Positions 23,874-36,854 of a DNA stretch of 64,000 nucleotides are shown here, piece after piece. Numbering within the stretch: the stretch's first letter is position 1; each line of letters starts with the position of its first letter. Position numbers and translations under genes: made by a program. Below the pieces are notes generated by a model. That model was not told where the DNA came from, ran no database searches, and worked only from the letters and a program-made list of their open reading frames with translations. The stretch lies in the NCBI GenBank assembly GCA_018296165.2, contig JACKQL020000008.1, positions 248,001 to 312,000 of the forward strand, read 5' to 3'. The DNA comes from Termitomyces sp. T153. Taxonomy: Eukaryota; Basidiomycota; Agaricomycetes; Agaricales; Lyophyllaceae.

Positions 23874-25814
23874 TATGGGGGCGTATTAGGATGATGGTAT
23901 GCGCTGGTAAAATGGGTTGTCGTCGTGTGATAGATGAAAGAAAGACTCTACTTATATATAAGGATGATAAACGAGAACAGATCCAATAAAGCTCCGACAG
24001 TTCGGATTCCGATCCACCAACATTTGTCCCCCACATATCCCCACATGCCCTACAGTGATCAATTTTATATGTCACCGCTCATCAGGCGACCACTCCGGCG
24101 CAAAGTTACGCTTTCTTGTTGTCAAGACGGGCTGTAGATTGCTTCCACCCTGATAACCTGAGGCCAATCGCCCATCATGTCTGCGCATCCATTACTACTA
24201 TACTAGACACTCTAGAGCTAGTCCACAAGTCTGAGGGTCACGGTCCCATAAAGTATTAATATTGCTTGTGTCGAATGTCAAGCTATCTTCTCTCGAGGTG
24301 TTATTTAGATCTCTCATGTTCGACAGCTTCTTTCAAGTATCCTTCGGAAGCGAGAGAGTTGCCTGAGTTGGTATTCACTTCACCCCCGCCGTCTCCGGAT
24401 CATGGACGTTTTGGGGTTTTATCTCCCGATGCAGACCTTATGCCTAAGTTATGATCAACAACCTCCACGTGTTGTCGTCAACTCTGTCATCCAGCTTGGT
24501 GGTGTAGGTCTGAAACAGGTATCAAACTGACCATAGTTGCTAGGTGACTTCTTCAGAATGAGAAGCCTATGCATCCCCACCATCTAGCTTTTGCAGTACC
24601 GACTCTTAACGAAAGAGGATTATCTACGAGCATACTTTGAGGTTATCGAAGCGTACAAATGATTTCAAAGAGGACATGTATATTGCTGCAACTTCGTAAT
24701 AATATGAGTCTTTGAATGATAGGCCGAAATTATGACTGTGAGCCTCTCTACCAAAATTTGAAAAATGGACGCGAAAAGTATTGATCATGACAGACCAGAA
24801 CTCGAGATGCCTTTCGCCTTGCCGGTTGAGAGAGTGTGGTTAGATGTTAGATGTGCACCATAACCATAATAAACCTACCAGGAATCCGGACAAAGATAGT
24901 CTTTCTCTCACTATCTGGGTTGTCTTTTAATTCAAGCCGGAGACGATAGGTCGAAACTCGGAAAGCCACATTCAGACCTCTTCAAAAAACTGATTGAAGT
25001 TGCAATGCTGGAATACACACCCTTCGGATATTCCGCTGGAAATAGATGGCCAATTTTAACTCAGACAAGGACGACATGTAAGTGGAAAAGTCAGCATCCA
25101 ACCATGCAGACTGATTATAATTTAGAATCAATTGACATTGACACCCAACACTCAAGTAACAGATGATCAGAGAGTTGGCAAACAGTTACGTTTGCGTGAC
25201 CTATCAAAAAGGAAAATTCAAGATCACGTCTGATTGGCATGGTCCAGGACTCCAAGAAGGCCATACCGACTCGGAAGCAATTTGCTCTAGGTTTGGAAGA
25301 CAACGGCCATAAGATCCGCAAGAAGAGAGGCATGATCTGAAGGAAATCCTGGAAATCTCTTTGATTTTTGAGCAATGTGAACTATGCTGTCCTGGATGTA
25401 TGAACCACCAATAGCTGCGCAAGAACTTTTGGAGTACCGTCAAACCATGTGAAGCTGCGCAAAGCCAAAGCCATGAGTCTCGCAGCACGTCAAGCATCTG
25501 TACAGCGACCAAAGAGCGACTGAGGATAGTCCTAGGGAATGATTAGGCTGCATACAAGTCCACGCTGCCGAAATCTGATAACCATTTCAGGAAAAGAAAA
25601 CTCATGTCAATGTAGTGATTTGTTTCACGGTATTTGGAAGTTGAGTGATGAGAGACAAACAGGACAAGGAAGATTCAATGGTACCCAAACTCTGAATCTT
25701 AAATCGGTGTCCTCGCAGCAAGTTCTCGGGGTTTTCCATATGAATTATGGTCATATCACCAACATTTACAGAATATTTAGAATGCTTGAACAAAGAGACA
25801 TGAACATCGTTGAT
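23874..25814. other. Long intergenic region without recognised genes
   Basis: About 1.9 kb. Several short frames on both strands have no conserved motif and no splice-supported extension. It carries the 5' region of the oxysterol-binding gene and the 3' flank of the GH16-like gene. Confidence 0.45.
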
Positions 25815-26933
25815 TTAAGTGCCAGTCCTGGTCACGATGAGATTGCGAACCTTGTAAGTCGTTGTACCCGTCGGACCAGGTGACCCGGACGACCCCTCCA
25901 TCTGAAGAAAGGTCGTATCAGCGGCAGGAACATATTTCCCTAAGATTGTATATCGAACCTGCAAGTTTACGATCCTACCGACCCTTAGTCAGATGCCTAC
26001 GTTTATTTTAAGTGGTTAAGGGAGACTTACAACCAGAGGGGCTGCCCAACGAATCCCGCTCCGTATTGAGTCGCTCTTAGCACATTATCCATGTAAAAAT
26101 CAATCCTGACATCCACATTATTCCTCTCGGCTGTAAGAACAGCCTTGAGGGAGTGAAATGACAGGTCTGTGGGCCAGCTAACAAGATCGGATCGCACGAT
26201 GGATGACGTGTTAAACGTATTGAACCAGTTATTCGCTGTGCCTTTCCATTCTCCTATATCAGCCTCAGGGGGCCAGCTGTTCACAGCCTAGGATCGGTGT
26301 CAGTGTACAGCTCCAATCGACACGAGTTGTCAATGACTAACTGTCAACCTGCAGAAAAAAATTGATAAGATTGGTCAAGTAATATTTTTGATGGTATAGA
26401 TGGATTACCAGAATGCAGGCCAGGTCCCTCTAGTGGTCGGAGCACTGAACTCACCAGATAGAGTATATGCGTCCGCCGCTGTGACGGTAATTTGAGATTT
26501 AGCATGGATTGCTCCGCTGGGAGTGCCTATAAGAAGGGGGAACTCCATCGGGCGAACCATAAGCACACCTTGCATAATGTATAGCTGGATGAGGGTTGGA
26601 AGCGCTCGTGGGCGGGACGGGGTTGGAAGTAGGGGTGGCGATGAGGCTCAGTGTGCTTGAAGTAACAGCAATGTGGCTATGATCTGTGGAGTTGTCTATC
26701 ATGCGAGCACCTGTCGTATCCATAAGCAGCATAATCTAGCGATGAAGAGGTCAAGACGCACTTCCGTTGTGATCAGAACCCCACGGGTAAAGATATGCCC
26801 AGTAAGTCTCGAACACCGAATATGAGGAGAAAGATGTTGAGGGTATGACGGTAGTAGCGGCTCGGACAAATACGGGAGAAAACGACGTTATTGCGACTCC
26901 CCACATTCCACGACTAGCAAACTTCCTTAACAT
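25815..26933 (-). CDS. GH16-like secreted protein (concanavalin A-like glucanase fold)
   Basis: Six exons on the complement (26933-26762, 26710-26569, 26516-26409, 26348-26342, 26287-26031, 25974-25815) sum to 846 nt, exactly 281 codons plus stop. The N-terminus contains a hydrophobic stretch ending VFVRAATT, a likely signal peptide. Core features: YLYPWGSDHNGSARM, HIAVTSSTLSLIATP, IHAKSQITV, WPAFWLTAVNSWPPEADIGEW, and the later FYMDNVLRATQYGAGF and FLQMEGSSGSPGP. EADIGEW fits the E-x-D-x-x-E catalytic pattern of GH16 with nucleophile and acid/base in place. The substrate may be a beta-glucan or other wall polysaccharide. The fourth exon is only 7 nt. An upstream ATG at 26987 with an extra intron (26976-26934 region) could give a slightly longer start. 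Confidence 0.82.
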
Positions 26934-27733
26934 TGAGAGTCAGTCGACCGGAGAAAGTAGCATGCTCAAAACTTACCGAAGCAACATAGTGATGCCGGAC
27001 TGGACTTCCTAGCTCTCATGCATCATGGACTGTATTTAAAGGCTTCAGAGACAAGTGTCGGTGAAATAGAAGCGGCAATGGATGGAGGCATTTTACCGCC
27101 AGACCGTCACGGGAGGCAATCATGAGGCAAACTTGGACCTACTGAATTGTGACCAAAAGAAAAGAAGGTATTCAACGGGCCGGTGTGCACTGGGAATTCT
27201 TGTCGGACAACACATGGTGGTCAAAGTACTATGTATTTACCGGTACGATTCAGTCGATAAATTAGTATAGCAGATTGATTCTAGTAAGTAACTTACTGAC
27301 CAAAAGAAGCGTCTGAGTTCAGTTACTCGCAACTTTCAAATGATGGCGCACATCATGATCTTTTTTGCGTGCGTTGTCTCTGAAGTGGCCTCGAATACCA
27401 ATTTCTTGATTGCGAGCAGACGACGCCATTAGTGACAAGGAAAATATCCATTCTTCCGCAAGTAATGTCTTCCGCTTCTTCAGGTTATATGCCGCGTATT
27501 AGCAAGTAAGGAGTTCCACATGCACAAGATTTCCCTCATTCGAAACTGGGGGCGGCTGGTTCGGTCCGGGTCAGATTCAGAATGTAACACATATGTTATG
27601 TCACGTATTCGTGACAATATTTTGGAAGCGGCCAGAGTTCTCGGTTTTGAGAATCTGGAAGCGCTATCTGCGATATCGAATTTATCGCGGAAGTTTCTGG
27701 TGTGCTTTTAGCGCTGCTCGACGCTGGGATTCG
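26934..27733. other. Divergent intergenic region between GH16-like gene and isoleucyl-tRNA synthetase
   Basis: Contains the alternative GH16 first exon and the leader of the synthetase. The frame upstream of the chosen synthetase start stays open back to about 27593 but is not family-like. Confidence 0.45.
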
Positions 27734-30700
27734 ATGAGACCCGCTATCGTTCTCAGCAGACGATCATGGAATCGACGCGTCCGAGAGTTCTCCTCAACTG
27801 GTGCACGATTCAAGGAGCAAGTTGAGAAAAACGCTTACAAAGACACCTTATCTCTCCCTAAGACATCTTTTCCATTACGGACCAATCCGTTACAGAGCGA
27901 AGTGCCGTTTCGAGAACGGACGGGAGAAAAACTGTATCGCTGGCAAGTGCGTGTGTTAAGCTATCTATCATGGACTTTACTTACGATTCACACCATACAG
28001 TGGAAGAACGCGAAAGGACCACTATTCGTCTCTCATGATGGCCCACCTTATGCAAATGGCAACCTACACCTGGGTAAGTTACATACGCAATTCATACAAC
28101 ATATAATTCAATTCCGTGTAAAGGACATGCACTAAATAAGATATTGAAGGATATTATCAATAGGTTCCATATTTCAATGGGTCGCAAAGTGAAGTGAGCT
28201 TGCGATGAATCACATTCGAGACATGAACACCTTAATATGACTAGTTATATCCCAGGTTGGGACTGCCATGGCCTGCCAATTGAGAACAAGGCCCTACAAG
28301 AATTAGGTGTACGTGTTCATAGGTTTCTCTGTCATTGACCACTGACATCACAGCAAAGCAAGACTCGTCAAACACCCCTGCCGGGACAATCCGCGAGGCA
28401 GCACACGCAACTGCTAGACAAGAAATAGCATCGCAAAAGGAGCAGTTCAAACACTTCGGTATCATGGCAGATTGGAGCGATGAATCAACTTATCGAACTT
28501 TGGGTAAGTAGTACATGTGGACGTGTCTTCATATTCATAAACTTTATCTCAGACCCTGCTTATGAGCTTCGACAATTGCGTATATTCCAGAAAATGGTCG
28601 AAAAAGGTTTTTCATACAACCTACTCGGTTTGATCAAGATTATCAACATCTGATAGGTCTCATATATCGCCATTATCGTCCCGTGCACTATTCGCCTTCT
28701 TCTCGTTCTGCACTAGCTGAAGCGGAGTTGGTGTACAAAGATGTCCATGTCTCGCATTCTGTCTACGTTACCTTCGAAGTTGACAAGAAAGTCCCAATCA
28801 AGAACCCTATCCTTCAAGAGCTTGTATCAGCAATGCCATCAGTCAAACTACTGGTTTGGACAACCACGCCGTGGACTTTGACCGCAAACATGGTTAGTAC
28901 CTCTTCGTGCATTGCTCATCATAGAAATAAACCATACATAGGGTATTGCAGTGAATCCAGAGATGACATACTCGATCATCAGTGGAGAGAATGGTTTCGT
29001 TGGAATCGTAGCTCTGGAACGTGTGACTTCATTGGCAGCTTTTCTAGCACTAGGGACTGTTGAAATAATTGGAAACGTTCAAGGTACGAGTGTGCATCGA
29101 AACCTTGCTAATTTGATGATTACTCTGTTGCAGGTTCGGATTTGATCGACATTGCCTACACACCAATATTCGCACCATTGGCACCCACTTTTACATCTCT
29201 CAAGATTATCCCAGCTTCTCACGTCACTTCAGAGTCCGGAACAGGCCTCGTCCATTGTGCTCCAGCTCACGGTGCCGAAGATTATCATGCATTTCTTGCT
29301 CTAGGTCTTGTGTCAACTTCGAAGAACATGATTTGCCATGTTGACGGCGAAGGAAAATTCACGGAAGAGGTTGCCGATGTCGTTGGAGCGTCCGCGACTA
29401 GCTTGATTGGCAAAGACGTTTTGAATGATGGATCGAGATCTATTGTTGAGCTGCTTAAGCAGGTTGATGCTCTTGTCAAAGTGCAACGCATCAAACATCG
29501 CTACCCGTACGATTGGAAAACAGACAAACCCATTATCGTGACGTGAGTGAGAGTCCCGAGTCTGAATTCGTATTTTTTTCCTATACATTTTCTAGCGCAA
29601 CATCCCAGTGGTTCGCTGATCTAGAGGGTATTAAGGATAATGCGTTGTGTGCGCTGGGAAACGTTTCCTTCTTTCCACCACAATGTGAGATTATATTCTA
29701 AATTCATCGATATCGTCTTGACTGTTATTTTTCATCAGCCCGAAATCGTTTAGAATCCTTCATTCGCTCTCGGTCAGAGTGGTGCATATCCCGTCAACGT
29801 GTATGGGGTGTCCCGATTCCTGCTTTACATCGTCTAGATTCCGACCAAGCCGTTCTTGACACTGCCTCCCTGGACCATATCATTTCCGTCATAGAAAAGA
29901 AAGGTGTCGAGCATTGGTGGAATGGACCCGTCGACGACTTCGTCCCACCAGCTCTTCGCGAAGAAGGCCGTACAACCTCTGAGACGTGGCGCAAAGGCAC
30001 AGATACCATGGACGTTTGGTTCGACAGTGGTACCTCCTGGTCGATGCTACGCGAGGTGGGCTTCGGTGAGGGCAGAGAACATCTTGCAGACGTCTGCTTG
30101 GAGGGTTCAGATCAACATCGAGGATGGTTCCAAAGTCAACTTTTAACTGCTGTTAGTTCAGCACCTGCGGACACTCCTAGCATCAGCCCGTATGCGACAC
30201 TTATTACCCATGGTATGGTCTTGGATCAGGCGGGGAAGAAGATGAGTAAATCGTTGGGGAACATCATTAGCCCACTTACAATTGTTTTGGGCGGTAAGGT
30301 GCGTAATCAACGTGAGCGTCTATGCACTATTTACGAGCTCAATGTTGTGGTAGGATTCAAAACGTAATCCCGCGTATGGTGCTGATGTGTTGAGATTGTG
30401 GGCTGCAACGGTCGAATATTGGCGCGATATGTCCATTGGTCCCACTGTTTTGGCTCAGGTTGCCGAGTCGATGAGAAAGATTCGCAATTCTGCACGGTTC
30501 ATGCTCGGGTTTATTTGTGACAATACATCCTTCCAGCGCGTGCCGAGAGAGGAGCTGGGATTGGTAGGTCTTGTCTTGTATTCCACGCATTTGTCTGACG
30601 AAATCTCGACTCAAAGGTCGAACGATATGTCATGCATGAGTTGTATACCTTGGAGCAGACAGCACTCGAGGGTTATTCTTCTTACAACTTTCCAAAAGGT

Positions 30701-31670
30701 AATGAAGTTTCCCGATCGCACTCATCTTTCATTCACAGCTCACATCATTGGCAGTCATCAACTCCCTGACCAACTTCGCCAACATCACACTCTCGTCGTT
30801 ATATTTTGACATCACAAAAGACTGCCTTTACGCTAATTCACTATCAAGCCTAGAACGCAGAGCTGTTGTAACGGTGCTTGAACAGGTCGGTATTTTTGGA
30901 ACGTTTCAGTCCTATCTCATTGTCCATTGTAGGCCTTGACGACAATGACCTCGGTCCTTGCACCCGTTCTACCCCACTTAGCAGAAGAGATCCACAACAC
31001 TCGCAATTCTGATGGATCGTCGGTATTTATGATTCCGTGGAAACCTCTAGTATGTTGTCATAATCACCACCTTACTGATTGTCAATTTTATCGTGTTGTA
31101 GAGTTCGGAATGGAAGAATGAACAAGCAGCAAACGACATGGCACAACTTCTCCGTGTTCGAGGCGTAGTCCTTCTCCTGTTAGAACGGGCACGTGGCAAC
31201 AAATCAGCCGCCGCCGATCCTTCCAGACAAAACCAGAAACTTATCAAAAGCTCCTTGGAAGCTGAAGTTGATATCATCCTTCCTGAAGGGGCAGACAGAA
31301 CAGGTCTTGGGGCGTTACTACAACGGGAAGGTAAGCTGTTCTCTGATCTGATTAATCTAGTTGCATACTAAGATCTACTCAGAAAATTTCCTTAAAACCT
31401 TGTTCATCGTATCAGACGCTTTTGTCATCGACGAAGGTTCATTGGGGACGTCAGCCCCTGAATGGCTGTTGACCGAGACTTTGACGATACCTGGTCTGTT
31501 CACCAGTTGTATCAATCATCTATTTTGCTGAAGTGACTGTAGGATCCGACGAGGAACTCGCAATCCGTATTCGGCCTGCTTCATGCCATAAATGTCCTCG
31601 CTGCTGGACCTATACTGCACCAACTGATGATGAACTCTGCCCTCGATGCAACGACACTATAAAACATTAA
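27734..31670 (+). CDS. ISM1: Mitochondrial isoleucyl-tRNA synthetase
   Basis: A class-I synthetase that charges tRNA-Ile in mitochondria. The start [19 protein letters not shown] is Arg-rich and lacks acids, a matrix-targeting presequence. Catalytic motifs: [18 protein letters not shown] (HIGH-type), [25 protein letters not shown] and [16 protein letters not shown] of the editing domain, [42 protein letters not shown] and KKMSKSLGN. The C-terminal part ends in a zinc-binding module [10 protein letters not shown]...CPRCND, typical of the bacterial/mitochondrial type and absent from the cytosolic enzyme. The gene is broken into more than a dozen short exons by ~50 nt introns, so no single reading frame covers it; the order and motifs are complete and it appears intact. 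It converges with the F-box gene, 187 bp apart. Confidence 0.95.
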
Positions 31671-31857
31671 TAATTGATTCGAACGAGTACGGGTGTTGAT
31701 TTATATGTATGGTAACAATTAATGATTTTGACCCCAACTCATTATATGCTTCTTGAAGTTCCACGTGAACTCCATTCATAAGTATATGGTCCGTCGTAAC
31801 GTAATATGGTTAAGAAATAGTTTGAAGCCAGGCCTACCAAGACGCCTGGTCAGTAGA

Positions 31858-33275
31858 TCACAAAGCAGCCCCTGTCAGCTCCTGCGCAACTTCGTCCACT
31901 TGCGACCTGGTTAATCGTCTCCCAGACCTCCTTGAATGCCGACGAGTATCATCGATGCTTTCCATTTGGCGGTTGCCACCCCAGATTTTCTTCAGCATGA
32001 ACCTAAGCTTCTTGTCATAGGCGGAAAGACCAAACGTGATGCTCTGCAGTTGAGCAAAACATTTTCTCGACAGGATCTTCCACATTTTTTCCCAATCCAG
32101 GCCTAATTCGTTCTCCGTCAACTGAAACAGGGTGAGCACTCGAAAGTCGATATTCCGTATCTGGTATGAGTTGAGCTGCAAGAGCGTCTTCTGAATCCCT
32201 TTAGCTGTGAAGCACTCCTCTGCAGGACTATCTGGGATAGGTTTGAACCAGAGATGGCTAATGCGGAGTGTCTGGAGCTCCGTATGGTGGGACAGATCAA
32301 CTATTAAGCAGAGTTGAGTACCCCTTGAATAACTTCGAAAGCTGTGCTTAACGGACGCGAAGACGTACCTTCGGGGAGGTGCCACGGAAGACTTAGATGC
32401 TTTACCTTGGAGCCGAGTCGCCGCAACATCCACGCAATCTCCATCGAGTCGAGGTCCTCCCAGAACGCACTACACAAGTTGACCGTCTGCAGGTCCTCGA
32501 GGTCGCTGGAGTGGTCACCAATCCATGTGCATATGTGTCCGATCGGGGAGAGGTACAGCTCAAGCGTCTCCAAGTGCGGAGGGAGCGCTTGATGGGTGGG
32601 AGACTCGGATCGTCTGAGGTCATCCCAGGTGACATCCATGAGTGCGAGGCACCGAAGGTTCTGCAGGGCGCAGATCATATGGGTGAACTGTTCAAAGGAG
32701 GTGAATGTACATGTTCGGAATTCGATCTTTGTAAGCCCTGGGAAGCCCTGGACGAGTGCATTGCTCGTTGGCAAGGCCAGCCCTTCCCGAAGCCATGAGA
32801 ACGATAACGATGTAAGCGCCGGAAACCGAGTAAGGCGCCGCAGCAGGGTTTCGTCGCAGGTGAATGGAAAGGCACCTAGGCCAACAATCAGGTCCAGAGG
32901 ATATATTCTGCTCTCTCTCGACTTCCGATGACTTATGGCATTCGAGTCGCTCTGTATAGAGACGTGGTGTATGCTCTGAGATATAGTGGAATACGGCGAC
33001 TCAAGTAGTCGAAGAAAACTCTTGATATTCTTGGAGCCAAGTGATACGGTTGGTATGAGGTGCCAACGGCTGACAGGTAGCCATGACTTGCATACCAGAC
33101 TGCATGCTCTGAGCGTGGGTACATCGAAACACGCAATCCTCTCAATGATGATGTGAATGACCTCAGAAGGCAACCGCCGACAGATGTCCGGAGACAGTGG
33201 CGTAATAGGCGGTGGTTGGCGACGACGGAGGATAGACCTGGGTGGTTCAGTGGGTACTGGGGGGCCTAGCATCAT
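31858..33275 (-). CDS. F-box protein
   Basis: Two exons on the complement (33275-32369 and 32300-31858) give 449 residues. The F-box lies at about residues 30-75: ICRRLPSEVIHIIIERI, DVPTLRACSLVCKSWLPVSR. The rest has irregular leucine-rich spacing (LRCLALMDVTWDDL, HLETLELYLSPIG, LEDLQTVNLCSAF, HLSLPWHLPE, LQTLRISHLWF), as in agaricomycete F-box proteins that pair with Skp1 and cullin to select substrates. A Pro/Arg-rich leader (RSILRRRQPPPITPL) precedes the F-box. The substrate cannot be inferred. Confidence 0.9.
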
Positions 33276-33714
33276 GGGTCGATGCTGTCGTTGTGGAGTG
33301 ATGGAGGTGGTGGAGTGTTGAGAGAATGGTAGTGGCGGTTACGGGGATCATGAGATTCTACATTCCACAGGAGATGCCATCTATAACGATCAGCACATGA
33401 CACATATACAGCCCAGTGTGGCGAATCTAGGACCAGCGCAGTGGCAGAGTTATGGCTATACTTGTACAGCCAATCACACGCCCGTCTGCCAAAAAAGGCA
33501 CATATTGACGACAGGAGATATGCTCACATAACTGAAGTAAACCCTTTCCAAAAATGCATGGTGGGCCGGGTGATGATCAAATTCATGCCATTAGTAAGTA
33601 CATGAAGCAAAGAATTAGACCTGAAATTCTGGGAACAGGGGAAGGTAAAACCAAACCGACAGACCAAAGATATATAAAGGGTAATTCCATTTCCTTATAT
33701 ATTCTACCTCTCGT
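33276..33714. other. Intergenic between F-box gene and prolyl-tRNA synthetase
   Basis: About 440 bp between the F-box start codon and the synthetase stop, both genes on the minus strand. Nothing recognised besides the leader and 3' flank. Confidence 0.5.
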
Positions 33715-36259
33715 CTAGTACGAACGCCCAAACATCGTCCATCTCTTGGCATCTTGGCCACACGCCGGGCATTTTGTCTTGCCAGGCTCGATTGGAGTCC
33801 ATTTTGATTGATCGAAAGGAATGGCGAGGGATTTAGCACCTGCGGAAGGTGCACGGGCATCTTGAGGCTCAGCACTGTTGTTGATCCGTGAAGTAAAATG
33901 ATCCAGGTACACAGCCGTTGACTCACCTTCTGCCACTGCGTTCCTTGATATCATCTTCACAGGCTTCCACCTCGCACCAGGGGATGACCGCGATACCCTT
34001 GTTGTCGAGAGTGGGGACAAAGTCATCCCATTTCGTGATTTCCTTGACACGAGAATAGTACTCGGACTGGGCACGCGCAAACATCTCGCTCTGAATGGTC
34101 TCGAGGAGTTTGCTGACAGTGTTGCCGATATCCTTGAGTGAGATCGGAGTCTTCACCCCGGTATCACGGCGAACACTTAATGTCTGTTCCTTGACCAGAT
34201 CGTTGGGACCGATCTCAAGCCGAACAGGAACACCCTACAAACACAGCAATCATCTGTATCAGCACCAGAATATTGTTGATCTGTGTCAGAAACAATGCAC
34301 CTTCTGTTCCCAATCATTGAACTTGTAGCCCGGAGTGTAGCCGTCACGGAGATCAGCCTTGGCCCGTATGCCGGACTTCTTCAGAGTCTTCGCGAGCTCT
34401 TCACAGGCGTCGTTGATCTGTTCACGCTGTTCGTCGGAGGACTTGGCAGTGATACCACAGGGAACGACAACGACTTGGATACTAGCGACGCGCGGCGGAA
34501 GCACCAGACCCTGGTTGTCGCCGTGAACCATAACCATCACACCGATTGTACGAGTTGAGAGACCCCAAGAATTTTGCCAGACATAGGTCTTGCCACCCGC
34601 GGGGTCATTCGGGTCTTCTACAAAGATGTTGAACATCTCCGGTCGCGAGAAATTCTGACCAAGGCAGTGGGATGTCGCAGCCTGAATACCCCGTCCAGAT
34701 GTCGGGATAAAACCTTCAAGCGTAGTGGTGTACAAGCCACCGGCGAACTTTTCCTTTTCAGACTTGATACCCGGGATGACGGGGATGGCCAAAAGGTCCT
34801 CGTAAACTTGACGGTAGAGGTCCAAGATCTGACGGACCTCAGTGTCGGCCTCAGCTTTGGTGAGATGAGCAGTGTGCCCTTCTTGCCACAAGAATTCACG
34901 GGTACGCAGGAACGGTTGAGGGTTCTTGAATTCCCATCGGACGACGCTGTTCCACTGGTTCAATTTGAGCGGGAGATCGCGATGGCTCTTGATCCATTTG
35001 GCGTAGTCTATCAAAAACGGTGAGAGGGATCACACAGGCTGTCGTTCGCTACTCACAGGGATACATGGCGGTCTCAGAAGTCGGACGAATAGCGATGGGT
35101 TCTTCGAGATCGGACTGACCGGCACGTGTGACCCAGGCGACTTCAGGGGAGAAACCCTCGATGTGGTCCTTTTCACGCTCCAGGACCTTTTGTGAGACAA
35201 ACATGGGAAAGTATGAGTTCTGGACCCCGAGTTCCTTGATTTGCGCGTTGAACCATTCTTGGATCGCTTCCCAGATACTGTAGGACCATGGCTTAAGAAT
35301 GTAGCAGCCACTGACACTGTAGTAGTCCAGCATGTCTGCTTTGAGGAGAACCTACTTGGGTGTCACACGACATCCATCTACATAATTTGCGATGACTCAC
35401 ATTGGTGTACCATGCCGCAAAATCAACTTCCTTCTTGACACCGATAGCAATCTGGACGGCGCCTTCGATCTTAGCATCCTCCTTCTCTTTGACTGGAGCC
35501 TTAGACGTCTGTGCGGCTGCTCCAGCAGAGGCCGTCAAGGTGGAAAAGTCGAGCTCTTGAAGTTTGACGTCGTCGGTTTGGAGCTTCTGAAGGTAGGCAA
35601 GGATATCGGAGCCGGTGAGGAAGATAGTAACAGACGAGGAGTGAGCGTGAAGGGCGAATAGGGAAGAGGAGGAGGCGATTGAAGAATCAACAACCGTTTG
35701 AACTCTGGGGAAGGTCTTTTCGTTGAGAGCAAGCGGGGACACTGTTGATGCATTGTTAGCAATTGATCTAACAAGTTCAATCAATCGTAATATAATCTAC
35801 AAAAGAAATCAACGTGAAAGTAAAGTAAGGCAAAGACGGTCAAAATCAAGCCCACAAGTCATCCAGTAAAGAAACCGATGGTATCATAGTCGTATCGCAA
35901 GGAAAATCGAAAAGAAAACGATGCTCACAAGAGTCTTTGTCCAAAGAGAAAAATTCTGTCAATAGATCTGCAGATGCCAACCGCAGCTCCTTCAAGTTAA
36001 GCGCCTTTCCAATCGCTCCTGAGTTCGTTTCCGTCGTATCGCGCGCGATTACAACAACCGGCACCGGTGTGGCTGTCTTCGCCGTCTTAGGCTTGTACAC
36101 AAGAGTTTTGATGAGTTCGAAATCTTTAGGCGTAGATTTGTGAGCTATTAGGGCCTCTTTCCACTCGGCTGGGGAAGTGGCAGCCGCATGGGTGACAGAT
36201 GAAGAAGGTTTTATGGAGAGAGCAGCGAGGGTGCTGGTGATTGAGTCGAGGGAGGCCAT
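33715..36259 (-). CDS. Prolyl-tRNA synthetase (eukaryotic/archaeal type) with an N-terminal YbaK-like editing-domain remnant
   Basis: Class-II synthetase of about 720 residues in several exons on the complement. The likely cytosolic start is [14 protein letters not shown] at 36259. The N-terminal ~220 residues ([50 protein letters not shown]) resemble the YbaK/ProX-like appended domain of fungal enzymes, which clears mischarged Ala-tRNAPro. The catalytic core includes [67 protein letters not shown], and [15 protein letters not shown]. The anticodon-binding domain ([19 protein letters not shown]) and the C-terminal zinc-binding domain with [18 protein letters not shown] complete the type. An in-frame ATG at 36406 adds 49 basic residues (see findings). 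Confidence 0.95.
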
Positions 36260-36406
36260 GGTATGTGGCTGAAAAGTGGAAACGCGACGGAAATTAGAAT
36301 AGAGCAGCACATTTTGGTGTGACTCGGAATATCCCAATCTGACTCTTATCAGATGGGAGGTCCTGCATCGATTTAGCTGCCTTGCAACATGCCTGACAGT
36401 GAACAT
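36260..36406 (-). other. In-frame 5' extension of prolyl-tRNA synthetase, possible mitochondrial presequence
   Basis: From ATG 36406 the frame runs straight into the MASLDS start without a stop. The 49 residues start MFTVRHVARQLNRCR and hold about nine Arg/Lys and a single Glu, with alternating hydrophobic residues, as in matrix-targeting signals. It would be used only in a longer transcript. Confidence 0.45.
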
Positions 36407-36854
36407 AAGTTATGGAGAAAGTCGCGGATGTTGACGACAGCGAACAACGCTCACGACCCGTCACCACTCCATAATTGATCTAGCCGATAAAAAAAGCTAT
36501 CCTATATGAAAAAAGCACGCTGAACTCGATAGGTAGTACGCGATCCTGAAGTAATGGTAATGTGATTAATATTGGATGACGATTTGAAGGAGATTCCTAT
36601 TAACAAGCGACCAGAGAATGGTGTCGTAGAAAGCCACTGATCAGAGTGTTTATGTATGTAAAATGTACAAGGTTCAGATGTCTGTCATGCCTTTAAGCCA
36701 AGAGGATGTATCGCTGCTCTTTGAATCCAGACTGCTGGTTGCTTTTGTTACGTTTGAAGAGAAGTCTCAAGAAAAGTAACTTTCATAAGCAAATCCTCAC
36801 TCGTCTCATCACTTGCATAGATCCCACCTCCCTTTCGAGATGCGCCACGCTTTT
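36407..36854. other. Intergenic upstream of prolyl-tRNA synthetase
   Basis: About 450 bp without a recognised gene. It contains short poly-A runs and the far end of the F-box pseudogene's 3' flank. Confidence 0.45.

Noticed and set aside
28550..28690. Possible frameshift in isoleucyl-tRNA synthetase
   Set aside because: An intron beginning gttttt and ending ctgatag restores [12 protein letters not shown]; no lesion.
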